From an uncultured Gammaproteobacteria bacterium (GTDB lineage: Bacteria; Pseudomonadota; Gammaproteobacteria; Arenicellales; JAANXG01), in contig CAMYKW010000007.1 of assembly GCA_947259175.1 (NCBI GenBank), positions 1 to 64,000 of the forward strand: DNA of 64,000 bases, read 5' to 3'. Position numbers and translations under genes: made by a program. Of this stretch, positions 8,608-16,987 are shown piece by piece. Numbering within the stretch: position 1 is the first letter of the stretch; each line of letters begins with the position of its first letter. The notes under the pieces are model-generated. The model was not told the DNA's origin, made no database searches, and saw only the letters and a program-made list of their open reading frames with translations.

Positions 8608-9246
8608 CTATTTCTTCTTCGCCGCCGGCTTGGCTGCCGGCTTCGCGGAAACCTTGCTTGCCTTAGCCTTGCCCTTGGTCTGTACGTGACAACGACGACA
8701 ATCGGCAACCGGAAACGCCACTTTGCCATGACAAACGCCGCACGATTCACCCAGCATGATCGCAGCCATGCTCATCTGGTTGGCTCCTTTCTGCGGCACA
8801 AACACGGCCGGATGACAGTTGGAGCAGTCCAGCCATTCCGTGTGTTGTTTGTGCGGGAATATCACATCCGGCATCGATCCCTTGACCTCGCGGACGATAG
8901 TGAGATCCATGATCACCGGCTGCGCCTTGGGATCATCGCGGTCGAAACGCGGTTGGATTTTCTTTTCGTCAAACGCCTTGACCCAGTCAACGTAATTTCC
9001 GGACGGGCCTTGGGGAAGTGGCGTAAACGCTTCCTTGGGAGTCTGCAATCCCTGGGTACCGGGCGATTGTGGGTCATGTATGCCGTCATCCACAGGCGGT
9101 GGATTTCGCTTTGATGGAGGTTTCATCAACCGGTTGAACGTATTGGGATCGGCCGCCGACGCATCGGGCACGGGCATCCAGGCCAGATTCAAGGCGATAA
9201 TTCCGAGCAACGACAGCAGAGATGTAAGGAACTTTGAGCGTAGCAT
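8608..9246 (-). CDS. trihaem cytochrome c7-type protein with Lys-rich tail
   Basis: A 212-residue periplasmic protein. The ATG at 9246 follows GGGAGG by eight bases; an in-frame GTG at 9255 overlaps that site and is rejected. A signal peptide ends near DASA. The C-terminal domain has three haem motifs, CSNCH, CGVCH and CRRCH, with upstream FPHKQHTEWL histidines that could be axial ligands, the pattern of c7-like trihaem cytochromes. The last 20 residues are repeats of Lys, Ala and Pro. The haem domain is closely similar to that of the lipoprotein at 11166-12341 (both have W-L-[DE]-C-S-N-C-H and I-S/M-M-A-A-I). It starts 15 bases after the preceding cytochrome gene, so the two are co-transcribed. 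Confidence 0.92.
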   Translation of the reverse strand: MLRSKFLTSLLSLLGIIALNLAWMPVPDASAADPNTFNRLMKPPSKRNPPPVDDGIHDPQSPGTQGLQTPKEAFTPLPQGPSGNYVDWVKAFDEKKIQPRFDRDDPKAQPVIMDLTIVREVKGSMPDVIFPHKQHTEWLDCSNCHPAVFVPQKGANQMSMAAIMLGESCGVCHGKVAFPVADCRRCHVQTKGKAKASKVSAKPAAKPAAKKK

Positions 9247-9261
9247 TGTAGTCACCTCCCT

Positions 9262-9669
9262 TTAATTCGCGGCGCCGGTTGGCTGGGCTAATTTTTGTAA
9301 CGTACTTCCGTGAACCTGGGTCGGTGTCTGGGGTTGGCCCGAATGGCACAAATCACAGTTTTCCACCGACCACGCGACTTCTCCATTGTGGCACGCGCCG
9401 CAGTACTCCCCGTCGATGATTTTCAACATGTTGACGTCGTTACCGCCAGCCTCGAACTTAAAACCCAAATCCGCATGACAGACCTTGCAGCGGAACCGGA
9501 TGCGGTGGAACCAATGGGGGAATACCACTGGACGGATACCGGCATCATCGGAATATTTATTCATCACCACGTCGCCAAACTCGGCATGGCTCACATTATG
9601 AGTCACAAACAACAAGCTCATCATTGTCAAGCCGGCGAGCAATACGCGTTTACAAAGTGTTAGCGCCAT
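9262..9669 (-). CDS. small trihaem cytochrome c7-type protein
   Basis: A 135-residue periplasmic protein, first gene of the trihaem pair. The ATG at 9669 follows AAGGAGAAG. A signal peptide ends near SHA. Three haem motifs (CKVCH, CGACH, CDLCH) and the FPHWFHRIRF segment, with two possible axial histidines, give the compact c7-like fold. Short Gly/Pro/Thr-rich C-terminus. The FNR-like inverted repeat at 9877-9896 lies about 210 bases upstream, suggesting redox control of this operon. Likely a soluble periplasmic electron shuttle; partners are not shown. Confidence 0.92.
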   Translation of the reverse strand: MALTLCKRVLLAGLTMMSLLFVTHNVSHAEFGDVVMNKYSDDAGIRPVVFPHWFHRIRFRCKVCHADLGFKFEAGGNDVNMLKIIDGEYCGACHNGEVAWSVENCDLCHSGQPQTPTQVHGSTLQKLAQPTGAAN

Positions 9670-10089
9670 CAGTTTCTTCTCCTTCTCGGTTTATCTCCGG
9701 GTCGAGTATTACAGAGCAACAATATTCCATAAATCAGCGCACCAGAATAGGTGAACGAACAAACCGTCCATTTCGACTATATTGGAAATGCGCTTGAGTT
9801 CAAGTATCGTCAACTACGGCCACGACATCCAGCCTTCGGCCCGATGTTTTCATACTAGCCTCACCGGGTCGGCAAATTCTTGAGTTTCGTCAAGAAATGG
9901 GCAATATAACCCCCTGAATCTGAACGATTCACGGCTGCGACATGCGCGCAGCCGCGGTGGCCGCTGGGGTTTGAAGTCTAAGAAAAATCAACGGTGATGG
10001 AGTGATTCCGGCGATGTGCGCCGGCAACTTGCGCTCGATCAACCGAGACGCGGCTAAACGCCGTGCGCGTTTTCGGGAATCCCGGGGCG
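9670..10089. other. intergenic region upstream of the trihaem operon
   Basis: These 420 bases separate the trihaem operon start from the 3' end of the Crp/Fnr regulator gene on the same strand. The only clear element is the inverted repeat at 9877-9896. The remainder is AT-rich, without a convincing gene. Confidence 0.55.
9877..9896. promoter_or_regulatory. FNR-like inverted repeat upstream of trihaem cytochromes
   Basis: TTCTTGAGTTTCGTCAAGAA has seven-base arms (TTCTTGA/TCAAGAA) around six bases; its core TTGA-N6-TCAA is the FNR-class half-site spacing. It stands about 210 bases upstream of the trihaem start at 9669. Confidence 0.5.
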
Positions 10090-10791
10090 TCAGCGTCGCC
10101 GCATGACTAAATGCGTCAACCCGGTTTGATCCGAAATCTGTATGCTCCTTCGTCCCAGGTTGACCCAGCCCTTGTGTTCAAAGTCTTTCAGTTGCCGGCT
10201 GACTACTTCGCGGGCCGTACCGAGCTCGGTAGCCAGCTCCCGGTGGGAGGCCTGGATAATCTGATTGTCATCGCAATTCGTGAGTAGCCACTGGGCCAAT
10301 CGCGTGTCGACATGGCCGAAGGCCACTTCCTCGAGCAGGACAATCAATTCGCTGATCCGCTCGGCATAACGCTGGTTCACGAACTGCCGAAACGTCTGAG
10401 ACTGATCGAGCGCATGACGAAATTCCTTCGCCGGCAGCAACACAAGATGAGAATCCCGTTCAGCTACCGCCTCGGCCGGGTAGCGTTGCCCGCTCAGCAG
10501 CATGGCCGCGGTCACCGCGCAAGTCTGTCCACCACCGACACGGTACAATACGATTTCACGCCCCTTGCGCGAGACCCGGTAGACACGCAGGCACCCCTCC
10601 AGTAAAAAGAGGTAGTGTGTACACTCGTCGCCCTGCCGAAACACCAGAGACTGCGCCGGTAGCCGCATGGTCTTGGCCGCCATACTCGCCTTTTGCCACG
10701 CCGCATCGCGGCTTTGCGCCAGCGCTGGAAACGCCCGAAGCCAAAACGGCACCACGGTATCCGCGGTGTTTCGAAACACCTGGTCCGCCAC
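10090..10791 (-). CDS. Crp/Fnr-family transcriptional regulator
   Basis: A 233-residue cytoplasmic regulator: cyclic-nucleotide-binding-like beta barrel (residues about 40-145, with FRQGDECTHYLFLLEGCLRV), dimer helix, then a winged helix-turn-helix (about 180-225, ASHRELATELGTAREVVSRQ). The start is GTG at 10791 with a weak GGGGGTT before it. It has no N-terminal cysteine cluster like FNR, so it does not look like an iron-sulfur oxygen sensor; the ligand is unknown. Relatives of this length include nitric-oxide or redox-responsive regulators. It lies between cytochrome operons, and FNR/CRP-like palindromes flank several of them, so it is the obvious candidate for their control. Confidence 0.92.
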   Translation of the reverse strand: MADQVFRNTADTVVPFWLRAFPALAQSRDAAWQKASMAAKTMRLPAQSLVFRQGDECTHYLFLLEGCLRVYRVSRKGREIVLYRVGGGQTCAVTAAMLLSGQRYPAEAVAERDSHLVLLPAKEFRHALDQSQTFRQFVNQRYAERISELIVLLEEVAFGHVDTRLAQWLLTNCDDNQIIQASHRELATELGTAREVVSRQLKDFEHKGWVNLGRRSIQISDQTGLTHLVMRRR

Positions 10792-11165
10792 TGCTTGACA
10801 ACCCCCAAAACTCAGACTTTTTTGTTACCTAGCACTAATAAATTTAGTCCACGTTTGGGTATTTGTCACATTGAAATCAAGGGTGTTTCGTGCATCATTT
10901 GACCGCTGTCACCGGGCTATTTCACGCCGGCAAGCGCCGGTTATCGACGGTACGCAACTTGGACTGCGACCAGCCTTCGGACGGCGTTGAATTGACGCCG
11001 GTTTCACCCGCGAAGCGTTATCGTGACGCGCGTCAGGTCGAGGAGTTGTAAAAGCGCTATAAATCGTCGACATTACATTATTATGAACGGCGGATCTCCC
11101 CGGTCTCTGCCGCGTTGGAGGGCGGTCTGCCGGCGAGACCACTATCAAAGGTGACAAGAAACTGA
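10792..11165. other. divergent intergenic region with FNR-like site
   Basis: These 374 bases separate the regulator (minus) from the Pro-rich trihaem lipoprotein (plus). I see no gene. It contains the FNR-like site at 10899-10912 and AT-rich segments on both sides. Confidence 0.55.
10899..10912. promoter_or_regulatory. FNR/DNR-like inverted repeat TTGAC-N4-GTCAC
   Basis: TTGACCGCTGTCAC has five-base arms with one mismatch to full symmetry, between the regulator gene and the trihaem lipoprotein gene. It could serve autoregulation and activation of the neighbour. Confidence 0.4.
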
Positions 11166-12341
11166 ATGATGCGCATAGCCCATCGCTTCAGCATACTGCA
11201 ACCGGTCCTACGCACGGGGGTGGTTGGCTTATTGGCGGCGTTGTCAATTCTTTCTGCTGCCGGCTGTCAGCCTCGCGCCGCCGTCGCGCCGACTTATTCG
11301 GCATCGCCCGCACCCGCTGTCGTACCGGATCCCGAACAGGCGCGGATGGCAGAAGCACAAACCTCGGCACTCCCGCTGCCACCGGCGCCGCCGCCGCTTC
11401 AAAGTGGAGCAACGGAGCGCAGAGCATTAACCGATCGTGAACTCAGACTGAGAAAACCGGGCTTCTCCTATATCCGTCGCGGACTGCCCACAGAGGAGAC
11501 CGAAACCGATCGCGCAATCGATGCCGCGGCCGAATCGCAGCCACCGCCGCCGGGGGAGACCGCACCGGACCTCGGCGAAACTGCGACGGCGCCAACGGCG
11601 CCCCCGCCAGCCGCACCGTCCCCGCCCGCGGCGCCACCTCTCCTGGACGAGGCGACGGCAATCCGCCCGGATCCGACCGCCGCGGCGCCACCCGAGCCAC
11701 CGGCACCACGAATGGTGGAACGCGAGATCGCAAGAATTGAAGACAGCGCCACCCCGCCGCCGCTGTCGCCGGAGCTGACACCGGCAGACGACTTCATGAC
11801 CAGCGGCCCCGGCCCTACGGCAACGGCTCGCGCCGCGCCGGATCCGGATTTTGAAGCGATGCCGGCGCCGACAAGGCCGCGCTGGGAAAACGTGCGAAGC
11901 GCGAAAGCGATACCCGACCAGAACAGCGTCTACGACGAGGACAGCCCGGGTTTCTCGACGTTACAGAAGGCAAACCAGGCCCTTCAAGGCTTCCCGGCAC
12001 TCAACGAGCGGGGTGACCTGGACTGGGTAACGGCCCTCAGCAGTCGCTTGATAGATCCCAGGACTTCATTGTCGCGTAACGGGGAAATGCTGGTTATGGA
12101 CCTGGACATTGTGATGAAAGACACGAAATCGACACGCTTTGTGCGCTTTCGGCACAAGACTCATACTCAGTGGCTGGAGTGCAGTAATTGCCACCAGCAG
12201 ATCTTCAAACCCGTGATCGGCGCCAATCCGATATCGATGGCCGCCATTTTGGACGGCAAATACTGCGGCGTATGCCATAACTCCGTAGCTTTTAATACCA
12301 GCAACTGTGAGCGTTGTCACAGTGTTCCCAGGGACGGATAA
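11166..12341 (+). CDS. proline-rich lipoprotein with C-terminal trihaem c7 module
   Basis: A 391-residue protein. After a signal sequence the lipobox L-S-A-A-G-C (Cys near residue 34) predicts lipid anchoring. Residues about 40-250 are low-complexity Pro/Ala-rich, a likely extended tether across the periplasm. The last about 100 residues are a trihaem domain (CSNCH, CGVCH, CERCH) with FRHKTHTQWLECSNC, near-identical in layout to the soluble trihaem cytochrome at 8608-9246. Two ATGs (11166 and 11169) are equivalent. The design suggests a membrane-tethered electron carrier that swings between inner- and outer-membrane partners. It is divergent from the Crp/Fnr gene. Confidence 0.9.
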   Translation: MMRIAHRFSILQPVLRTGVVGLLAALSILSAAGCQPRAAVAPTYSASPAPAVVPDPEQARMAEAQTSALPLPPAPPPLQSGATERRALTDRELRLRKPGFSYIRRGLPTEETETDRAIDAAAESQPPPPGETAPDLGETATAPTAPPPAAPSPPAAPPLLDEATAIRPDPTAAAPPEPPAPRMVEREIARIEDSATPPPLSPELTPADDFMTSGPGPTATARAAPDPDFEAMPAPTRPRWENVRSAKAIPDQNSVYDEDSPGFSTLQKANQALQGFPALNERGDLDWVTALSSRLIDPRTSLSRNGEMLVMDLDIVMKDTKSTRFVRFRHKTHTQWLECSNCHQQIFKPVIGANPISMAAILDGKYCGVCHNSVAFNTSNCERCHSVPRDG

Positions 12342-12563
12342 GCAGCCGTTATTGCCAATCGGGAAGATGAGCACGATCGGCCCGCCAATCGCAGTAGCCT
12401 GATCAGCCGCCCACCGTCGGTCCCGCATTTCGTCCTCACGCCACTTGCTGGTGAATCCCAAGCTCAAACCGGGTGAAGGGAGGAAAAAATCCAGCGACCG
12501 CGTGCTGGTAACAACAGCGTGGGTTTGTTATACATAGCCACAATCACCAAAGGTAACAATGAC

Positions 12564-13931
12564 ATGGCGGACACTATTAAATTTTTGCTGAACGAATCCG
12601 ATATGCCCAAATTCTGGTACAACATCGCGGCGGACCTTCCGGAGCCACCGCCCCCGGTGTTGCATCCCGGTACCGGACAACCGATCACACCGGATGACCT
12701 CGCGCCGTTGTTTCCCATGGCAGTAATCCAACAGGAAGTCAGCCAGGAACGTGAAATCGAAATTCCCCAACCGGTTCGGGACGTGCTGCAACAGTGGCGG
12801 CCGTCGCCGCTGCATCGGGCACGGCGCCTGGAACAGGCGCTGGATACTCCGGCGCGCATCTACTACAAGTACGAGGGCGTGAGTCCCGCCGGCAGCCACA
12901 AGCCGAACACCGCCATCGCACAGGCGTTCTACAACAAAGAGCAAGGCGTAAAGCGAATTACCACCGAGACCGGGGCCGGCCAGTGGGGTTCGGCGTTGGC
13001 GTTGGCAGGGTCGTTTTTCGGCCTGGAAATCGAGGTCTACATGGTGCGGGTCTCGTACGATCAGAAACCCTACCGCCGCGCGTTCATGGAGACCTTCGGC
13101 GCAACTTGCATCGCCAGTCCCAGCAATCGCACTGAATCAGGGCGCGCAATTCTGGAAAAAGATCCGGACAGCACCGGGAGCTTGGGTATTGCCATCAGCG
13201 AGGCGGTGGAGATGGCGGCGCAGCGCGAGGACACCAAGTACTCGCTCGGTAGTGTGTTGAATCATGTGTTGCTGCACCAGACCATAATTGGACAGGAGGC
13301 ATTGCGACAATTCGAAATGGCTGACGATTATCCGGACATGGTCATCGGCTGCACCGGCGGCGGCAGCAACTTCGCCGGCATCGCATTTCCGTTTATCGGG
13401 CGTAAGTTGCGCGGCGAACAGGATGTCGACGTGGTGGCGGTGGAACCGGCAAACTGTCCCACGCTGACTAAGGGCGCCTATGCGTACGATTTCGGCGACA
13501 CTGCGCATCTTACCCCCCTGGTCAAAATGCACACACTGGGATCAACCTTCGTGCCGCCGGGATTCCACGCCGGCGGCTTGCGATACCACGGCATGGCGCC
13601 GCTGGTAAGCCAGCTGTCTGACATGGGCGTAATCAAACCTCGCGCCTACGCGCAGGCGGCGTGCTTCGAAGCCGGTGTCACATTCGCCAAGGCGGAGGGG
13701 ATCATACCCGCGCCGGAAGCGAATCATGCCGTGCGGGCAGCTATCGATGAAGCGCTGGTGTGCAAGGAATCAGGTCAAGGCAAGGCCATACTGTTCAACC
13801 TGTGCGGCCACGGCCATTTCGATATGCAGGCCTACACCGACTACTTCGCGGGCAAGCTGTTCGATCAGGATTACGACCCGTCCGAGGTCGCGATGGCGCT
13901 GGCCGGCCTGCCGTCGGTGGCCAGCGGCTGA
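12564..13931 (+). CDS. TrpB-like pyridoxal-phosphate-dependent enzyme (TrpB2 type)
   Basis: A 455-residue cytoplasmic enzyme of the tryptophan synthase beta family: condenses indole and serine, or acts on related substrates, with pyridoxal phosphate. GSHKPNTA holds the Schiff-base lysine, TETGAGQWG the substrate loop and GCTGGGSN the phosphate-binding glycines. Length and the N-terminal extension ([15 protein letters not shown]) match the stand-alone TrpB2 group rather than classical TrpB, and no trpA is adjacent. The ATG at 12564 follows AAAGGTAA; longer TTG/GTG starts upstream lack support. It is a metabolic gene lying between cytochrome genes, with no obvious link to them. Confidence 0.93.
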   Translation: MADTIKFLLNESDMPKFWYNIAADLPEPPPPVLHPGTGQPITPDDLAPLFPMAVIQQEVSQEREIEIPQPVRDVLQQWRPSPLHRARRLEQALDTPARIYYKYEGVSPAGSHKPNTAIAQAFYNKEQGVKRITTETGAGQWGSALALAGSFFGLEIEVYMVRVSYDQKPYRRAFMETFGATCIASPSNRTESGRAILEKDPDSTGSLGIAISEAVEMAAQREDTKYSLGSVLNHVLLHQTIIGQEALRQFEMADDYPDMVIGCTGGGSNFAGIAFPFIGRKLRGEQDVDVVAVEPANCPTLTKGAYAYDFGDTAHLTPLVKMHTLGSTFVPPGFHAGGLRYHGMAPLVSQLSDMGVIKPRAYAQAACFEAGVTFAKAEGIIPAPEANHAVRAAIDEALVCKESGQGKAILFNLCGHGHFDMQAYTDYFAGKLFDQDYDPSEVAMALAGLPSVASG

Positions 13932-14062
13932 CCCAGCCATCAAGGTGCGTACACTTTAAGGCCGGTATTGCACCGCGCATTGACGACGCCGGCGACGAGA
14001 TCGACCGGCAGCAACGTAACCGCGGCCGGCCACGGGACGCACAAATAAAACATAAGAAAAAA

Positions 14063-14087
14063 GGCCGGAGGTTGCCCTCCGGCCTTT
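14063..14087 (-). terminator. intrinsic terminator of the first tetrahaem cytochrome
   Basis: Perfect nine-base stem GGCCGGAGG/CCTCCGGCC with loop TTGC. On the minus strand it is followed by six Ts, so it ends the tetrahaem gene; it may also stop the convergent TrpB-like transcript, where only TTT follows. The same stem recurs at 15458-15479. Confidence 0.85.
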
Positions 14088-14138
14088 GTCGTTACCCGCG
14101 CTTTTTAAACAAACTAATCGCTACCACCATCTACCCCA

Positions 14139-14303
14139 TCAGCGCCTCTTCCTGTTCCGCGATCGGGATTTCTTACTCTTGTGATCGTCGTCCCTGCAAT
14201 CCCGGTACGACTCGGAAGAGCGCTCAGACCTGGAGTCGTCATCCGATCGGGAATCAGATCGGGAATCATCGGAATCCGAATCGTGGTCGGGCGGGCACAT
14301 ATC
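14139..14303 (-). repeat. 165-base charged-tail module, copy A
   Basis: Encodes the last 54 residues plus stop of the first tetrahaem cytochrome. It aligns base for base with 15532-15696, with four mismatches by my count, although the haem domains upstream have diverged much more. This suggests recent duplication or gene conversion of the tail. Confidence 0.9.
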
Positions 14304-15212
14304 CGGCGTCGGCGTCGGCGTCGGCGTTATTGTCGGCATCGGCGTTGGCGTCATTGTCGGCGTTGGCGTTGGCGTTGGCGTTGGCGTTGGCGTCGGCATC
14401 GGCGTCATTGTCGGCGTTGGCGTCGGCGTCATTGTTGGCGTCGGCGTTGGCGTCGGCGTAGGTGTCGGCGTCGGCGTAGGTGTCGGCGTTGGCGTCGGCG
14501 TTGGTGTCGGCGTCGGCGTAGGTGTCGGCGGCGGCAGCTGGGCCACAGGCGGATTGTCTATGCCTTGGTTGCCGCCACAGTCGATATCGTTACCGTCGAC
14601 GACACCGTCGCCATCGTTGTCCAGACCAGTCAGCCCGACCTGCGCATCGGCGCAGGACGCGTCCAACAGAGTAATGACATTACCTCCGTCCGCGCGATAA
14701 TTAAACGGTAATACGTCCTCTCCGGCGGTGATCACATTGGCCGGGTCGGCATCGGCGTGGCAACCGCCGCATATCTGTATCCCGGCACCCCAGTGGTGCT
14801 GGCGCAAACCGGCGCCTCGCTGCGTAATCGGGTATAGCGCGGGCGCGCCCGTGTCGAGACCGGCGTCTTCATCGCGGCCGTGACAACCGACACACCCCTG
14901 CACGCGGACGGGGCCGCCCGACTGGCCGGTCAGGACCGGCACCGGCGGATTAACCGTTATATCCATGTGACAAGTCTGGCACTGGACCAGTTGACCGCCG
15001 TCGATGAAATTCTTGTGGCCTTCCATCAAACTCGTACCCCAACCCTGGTCGATTCCGAACCTCTTGTAGGGGATATCCGTGAATCCGCCGTGGCAGTTGT
15101 TACACCCGGCCGAGTAAGCCTGATACGCGGACGCGCTGGACGTCCAAAACACGACAAGCAGCACTATCCCGATACCGCTCCCCCACAATCTGAAAGTACT
15201 AAATCGCTTCAT
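14139..15212 (-). CDS. tetrahaem cytochrome c with Pro-Thr linker and charged tail
   Basis: A 357-residue secreted protein. The ATG at 15212 follows AGGAGG by about eight bases, replacing a longer frame; a signal peptide ends SASA. Four haem motifs lie in the first about 160 residues: CNNCH, CQTCH, CVGCH, CGGCH. A Ca-binding-like loop ([16 protein letters not shown]) follows, then a Pro-Thr (some Met, Ile) repeat of about 75 residues, then a 54-residue tail rich in Asp, Ser, Arg and finally Lys/Arg, with two cysteines. The tail is nearly identical to that of the next gene. The haem region is a diverged paralogue (GLRQHH, GEDV shared). Its location is inferred as cell surface or extracellular. 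Confidence 0.92.
   Translation of the reverse strand: MKRFSTFRLWGSGIGIVLLVVFWTSSASAYQAYSAGCNNCHGGFTDIPYKRFGIDQGWGTSLMEGHKNFIDGGQLVQCQTCHMDITVNPPVPVLTGQSGGPVRVQGCVGCHGRDEDAGLDTGAPALYPITQRGAGLRQHHWGAGIQICGGCHADADPANVITAGEDVLPFNYRADGGNVITLLDASCADAQVGLTGLDNDGDGVVDGNDIDCGGNQGIDNPPVAQLPPPTPTPTPTPTPTPTPTPTPTPTPTPTPTPTPTMTPTPTPTMTPMPTPTPTPTPTPTPTMTPTPMPTITPTPTPTPDMCPPDHDSDSDDSRSDSRSDDDSRSERSSESYRDCRDDDHKSKKSRSRNRKRR
14304..14531. repeat. hexanucleotide repeat coding for Pro-Thr linker (copy 2)
   Basis: Degenerate six-base units (cgtcgg, cgttgg, cgtagg, with cattgt and catcgg variants) encode Pro-Thr, Met-Thr and Ile-Thr pairs on the minus strand. More diverged than the pure run at 1-264. Confidence 0.93.
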
Positions 15213-15531
15213 CGCGAGCCCTCCTGCCAAGACGGAATGACGTTCTGGTTAGAATGATTCTGAAATCGTTTAGATCAACTTTTATACTGGCGCTGTCGTT
15301 TATCACTCGGAAAACCGGTCATTTCACTGCTACTGCGCGATTATCACCCTTCCTCCGGTCGCCGTGAAGTGTCTTAATCACTGAATCGCGTTGCACTTGA
15401 ACTGCGTGGTAACGCGGATGTTGTACATCAAAACTAAACGCAGACATCGAACCAAAAGGCCGGAGGTTTCCCTCCGGCCTTTCTCATTACCGCGTTTTAT
15501 GAACGACTGATATTCACCCGCAGCTACTCCA
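15213..15531. other. intergenic region between tetrahaem genes
   Basis: These 319 bases hold the terminator of the upstream tetrahaem gene (15458-15479) and presumably the promoter of the 14139-15212 gene. No FNR/CRP-like repeat is obvious here, unlike upstream of the neighbouring paralogue. Confidence 0.5.
15458..15479 (-). terminator. intrinsic terminator of the second tetrahaem cytochrome
   Basis: Stem GGCCGGAGG/CCTCCGGCC with loop TTTC and a four-T run on the minus strand. The stem is identical to the one at 14063-14084, so the duplicated tail and terminator probably moved together. Confidence 0.82.
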
Positions 15532-15696
15532 TTAGCGCCACTTCCTCTTCCGCGATCGGGATTTCTTACTCTTGTGATCGTCGTCCCTGCAATCCCGGTA
15601 CGACTCAGAAGAGCGCTCAGACCTGGAGTCGTCATCCGATCGGGAATCAGATCGGGAATCATCGGAATCCGAATCGTGGTCGGGCGGGCACATATC
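15532..15696 (-). repeat. 165-base charged-tail module, copy B
   Basis: Second copy of the tail module, encoding D-M-C-P-P followed by Asp/Ser/Arg-rich sequence and a final Lys/Arg cluster. Four differences from copy A in 165 bases by my count; the changes include the stop codon (TAA versus TGA). Confidence 0.9.
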
Positions 15697-16434
15697 CGGT
15701 GTGGGCATCGGCGTCGGCATCGGCGTCGGCGTCGGCGTCATTGTCGGCATCGGCGTGGGCGTCGGCGTCATTGTCGGCATCGGCGTCGGCGTCATTGTCG
15801 GCATCGGCGTTGGCGTGGGCGTTGGCGTCGGCGTCGGCGTCGGCGCCGCACAATCCGGATCGGCAGCGTTGGTTAGATCGTCGCCGTCGTTATCGAGACC
15901 CAAAGTACGAGAACCGCTGCCGTCAGCGGGATTGTTAGGCTGCAAAAAGTCCTCGGTATCGCTGCAAGGATCAGTCGCTGTCGCCGCGGTCGCATAACCG
16001 GCCGGGGGTACGTCTTCGCCCACCGGCGTAAAATTAGCGGGATTTGCGTCCCCGTGGCAACCAGCGCAGGTCTCAATTCCATTGTTGAAATGATGCTGGC
16101 GCAGCCCGGCGGATCCCGTCTGCAAACCCACAGTGTTTCCGACGTCTTCCTGTCGGCCGTGACATTGTGTACAGCCCGACAATGTAGTGGGTGGAAAAGC
16201 GCCGCCTACGTGGCAGGTACCGCAATTATTATTGGCGTTTGCCGCGTGTGTGTTGTGTAAGGCGTTGGCGGTTCCGCCTGAAAACAGCGTGTGGCAACCC
16301 GCGCAACTTGACCAATTGGAAAAAGAAAAAGCCGGCGCGCTCCACGTCATGAGCGTCGCCGCCAGGCCGGCAACCGCGAGTGTCGCGATCCCCGCAGACA
16401 TGGCTCTGTGTGTAAATGTGAAACATCGCCTCAT
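15532..16434 (-). CDS. tetrahaem cytochrome c, paralogue with same linker and tail
   Basis: A 300-residue secreted protein. The ATG at 16434 follows GGGGAGG by six bases; a signal peptide ends near APAFS. Four haem motifs (CAGCH, CGTCH, CTQCH, CAGCH) lie in residues about 40-140, then a degenerate Ca-loop ([16 protein letters not shown]), a Pro-Thr/Met linker of about 50 residues, and the 54-residue charged tail shared with 14139-15212. An inverted repeat GTGACTAAGTCAC lies about 150 bases upstream. The two genes sit head to tail with matching terminators, consistent with a tandem duplication. Confidence 0.92.
   Translation of the reverse strand: MRRCFTFTHRAMSAGIATLAVAGLAATLMTWSAPAFSFSNWSSCAGCHTLFSGGTANALHNTHAANANNNCGTCHVGGAFPPTTLSGCTQCHGRQEDVGNTVGLQTGSAGLRQHHFNNGIETCAGCHGDANPANFTPVGEDVPPAGYATAATATDPCSDTEDFLQPNNPADGSGSRTLGLDNDGDDLTNAADPDCAAPTPTPTPTPTPTPMPTMTPTPMPTMTPTPTPMPTMTPTPTPMPTPMPTPDMCPPDHDSDSDDSRSDSRSDDDSRSERSSESYRDCRDDDHKSKKSRSRKRKWR
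15697..15843. repeat. hexanucleotide repeat coding for Pro-Thr linker (copy 3)
   Basis: Six-base repeat with cattgt, catcgg and cgtggg variants encoding Pro-Thr/Pro-Met pairs on the minus strand, immediately upstream of tail copy B. Confidence 0.92.
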
Positions 16435-16987
16435 CACAAACCTCCCCGGTTATTGTTTAAATATCAAGCTCCCGACATTCGGCGCCAACTTCCATTTGTC
16501 TGGAATTTCGCCCCACGTATCTCTCCGTTTGGACGCTCACCGTTGCAGCGTATTATCGCAAGTGACGATTTCACTGTATAGTGACTAAGTCACCGTTGCG
16601 CATCACTTGATCGACTTTCACCTTCCGACGCCCGCAAGGTTAAAGTCGTTACAGTACCAGCGAGTTATAACCCATTCCAGTCTGTTTTGTCATCCACCAA
16701 AACTACCAACTGCGAAATGATCAGACCGGCGGTATGATCCTGGTCAAGAATCGCCGAATTATTTTGAATCTCCGATGCGAGGTTCGAACTTACTGAGGCG
16801 AAATACTTCGGTGCCGAAAGCAGAAATCAAAAATTGGACAACGGCGCGAGAAGCGGGTGTGATGACTGAGCGGGGACGTACGAGCGGGCGGACCCGGCGA
16901 CGATCGCTTCGAGCATGCCATGCGGTTGACTGCACAATTTTACCGATTTATACATTGACCGGACTGAGAACTCGTTTGGGTCGGTGT
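16435..16987. other. divergent intergenic region, cytochrome versus PKD operon
   Basis: These 553 bases separate the second tetrahaem gene (minus) from the PKD/monohaem operon (plus). There is no convincing gene; the frame open from 16775 is an artificial extension of the PKD gene. Inverted repeats occur at 16561-16575 (AGTGA-N5-TCACT) and 16581-16593. Confidence 0.55.
16581..16593. promoter_or_regulatory. inverted repeat GTGAC-N3-GTCAC (copy 1)
   Basis: GTGACTAAGTCAC, arms of five around three bases. Its exact reverse complement occurs at 24215-24227, upstream of another cytochrome gene, so it looks like a shared operator. A second repeat AGTGA-N5-TCACT at 16561-16575 lies just beside it. 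Confidence 0.5.
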
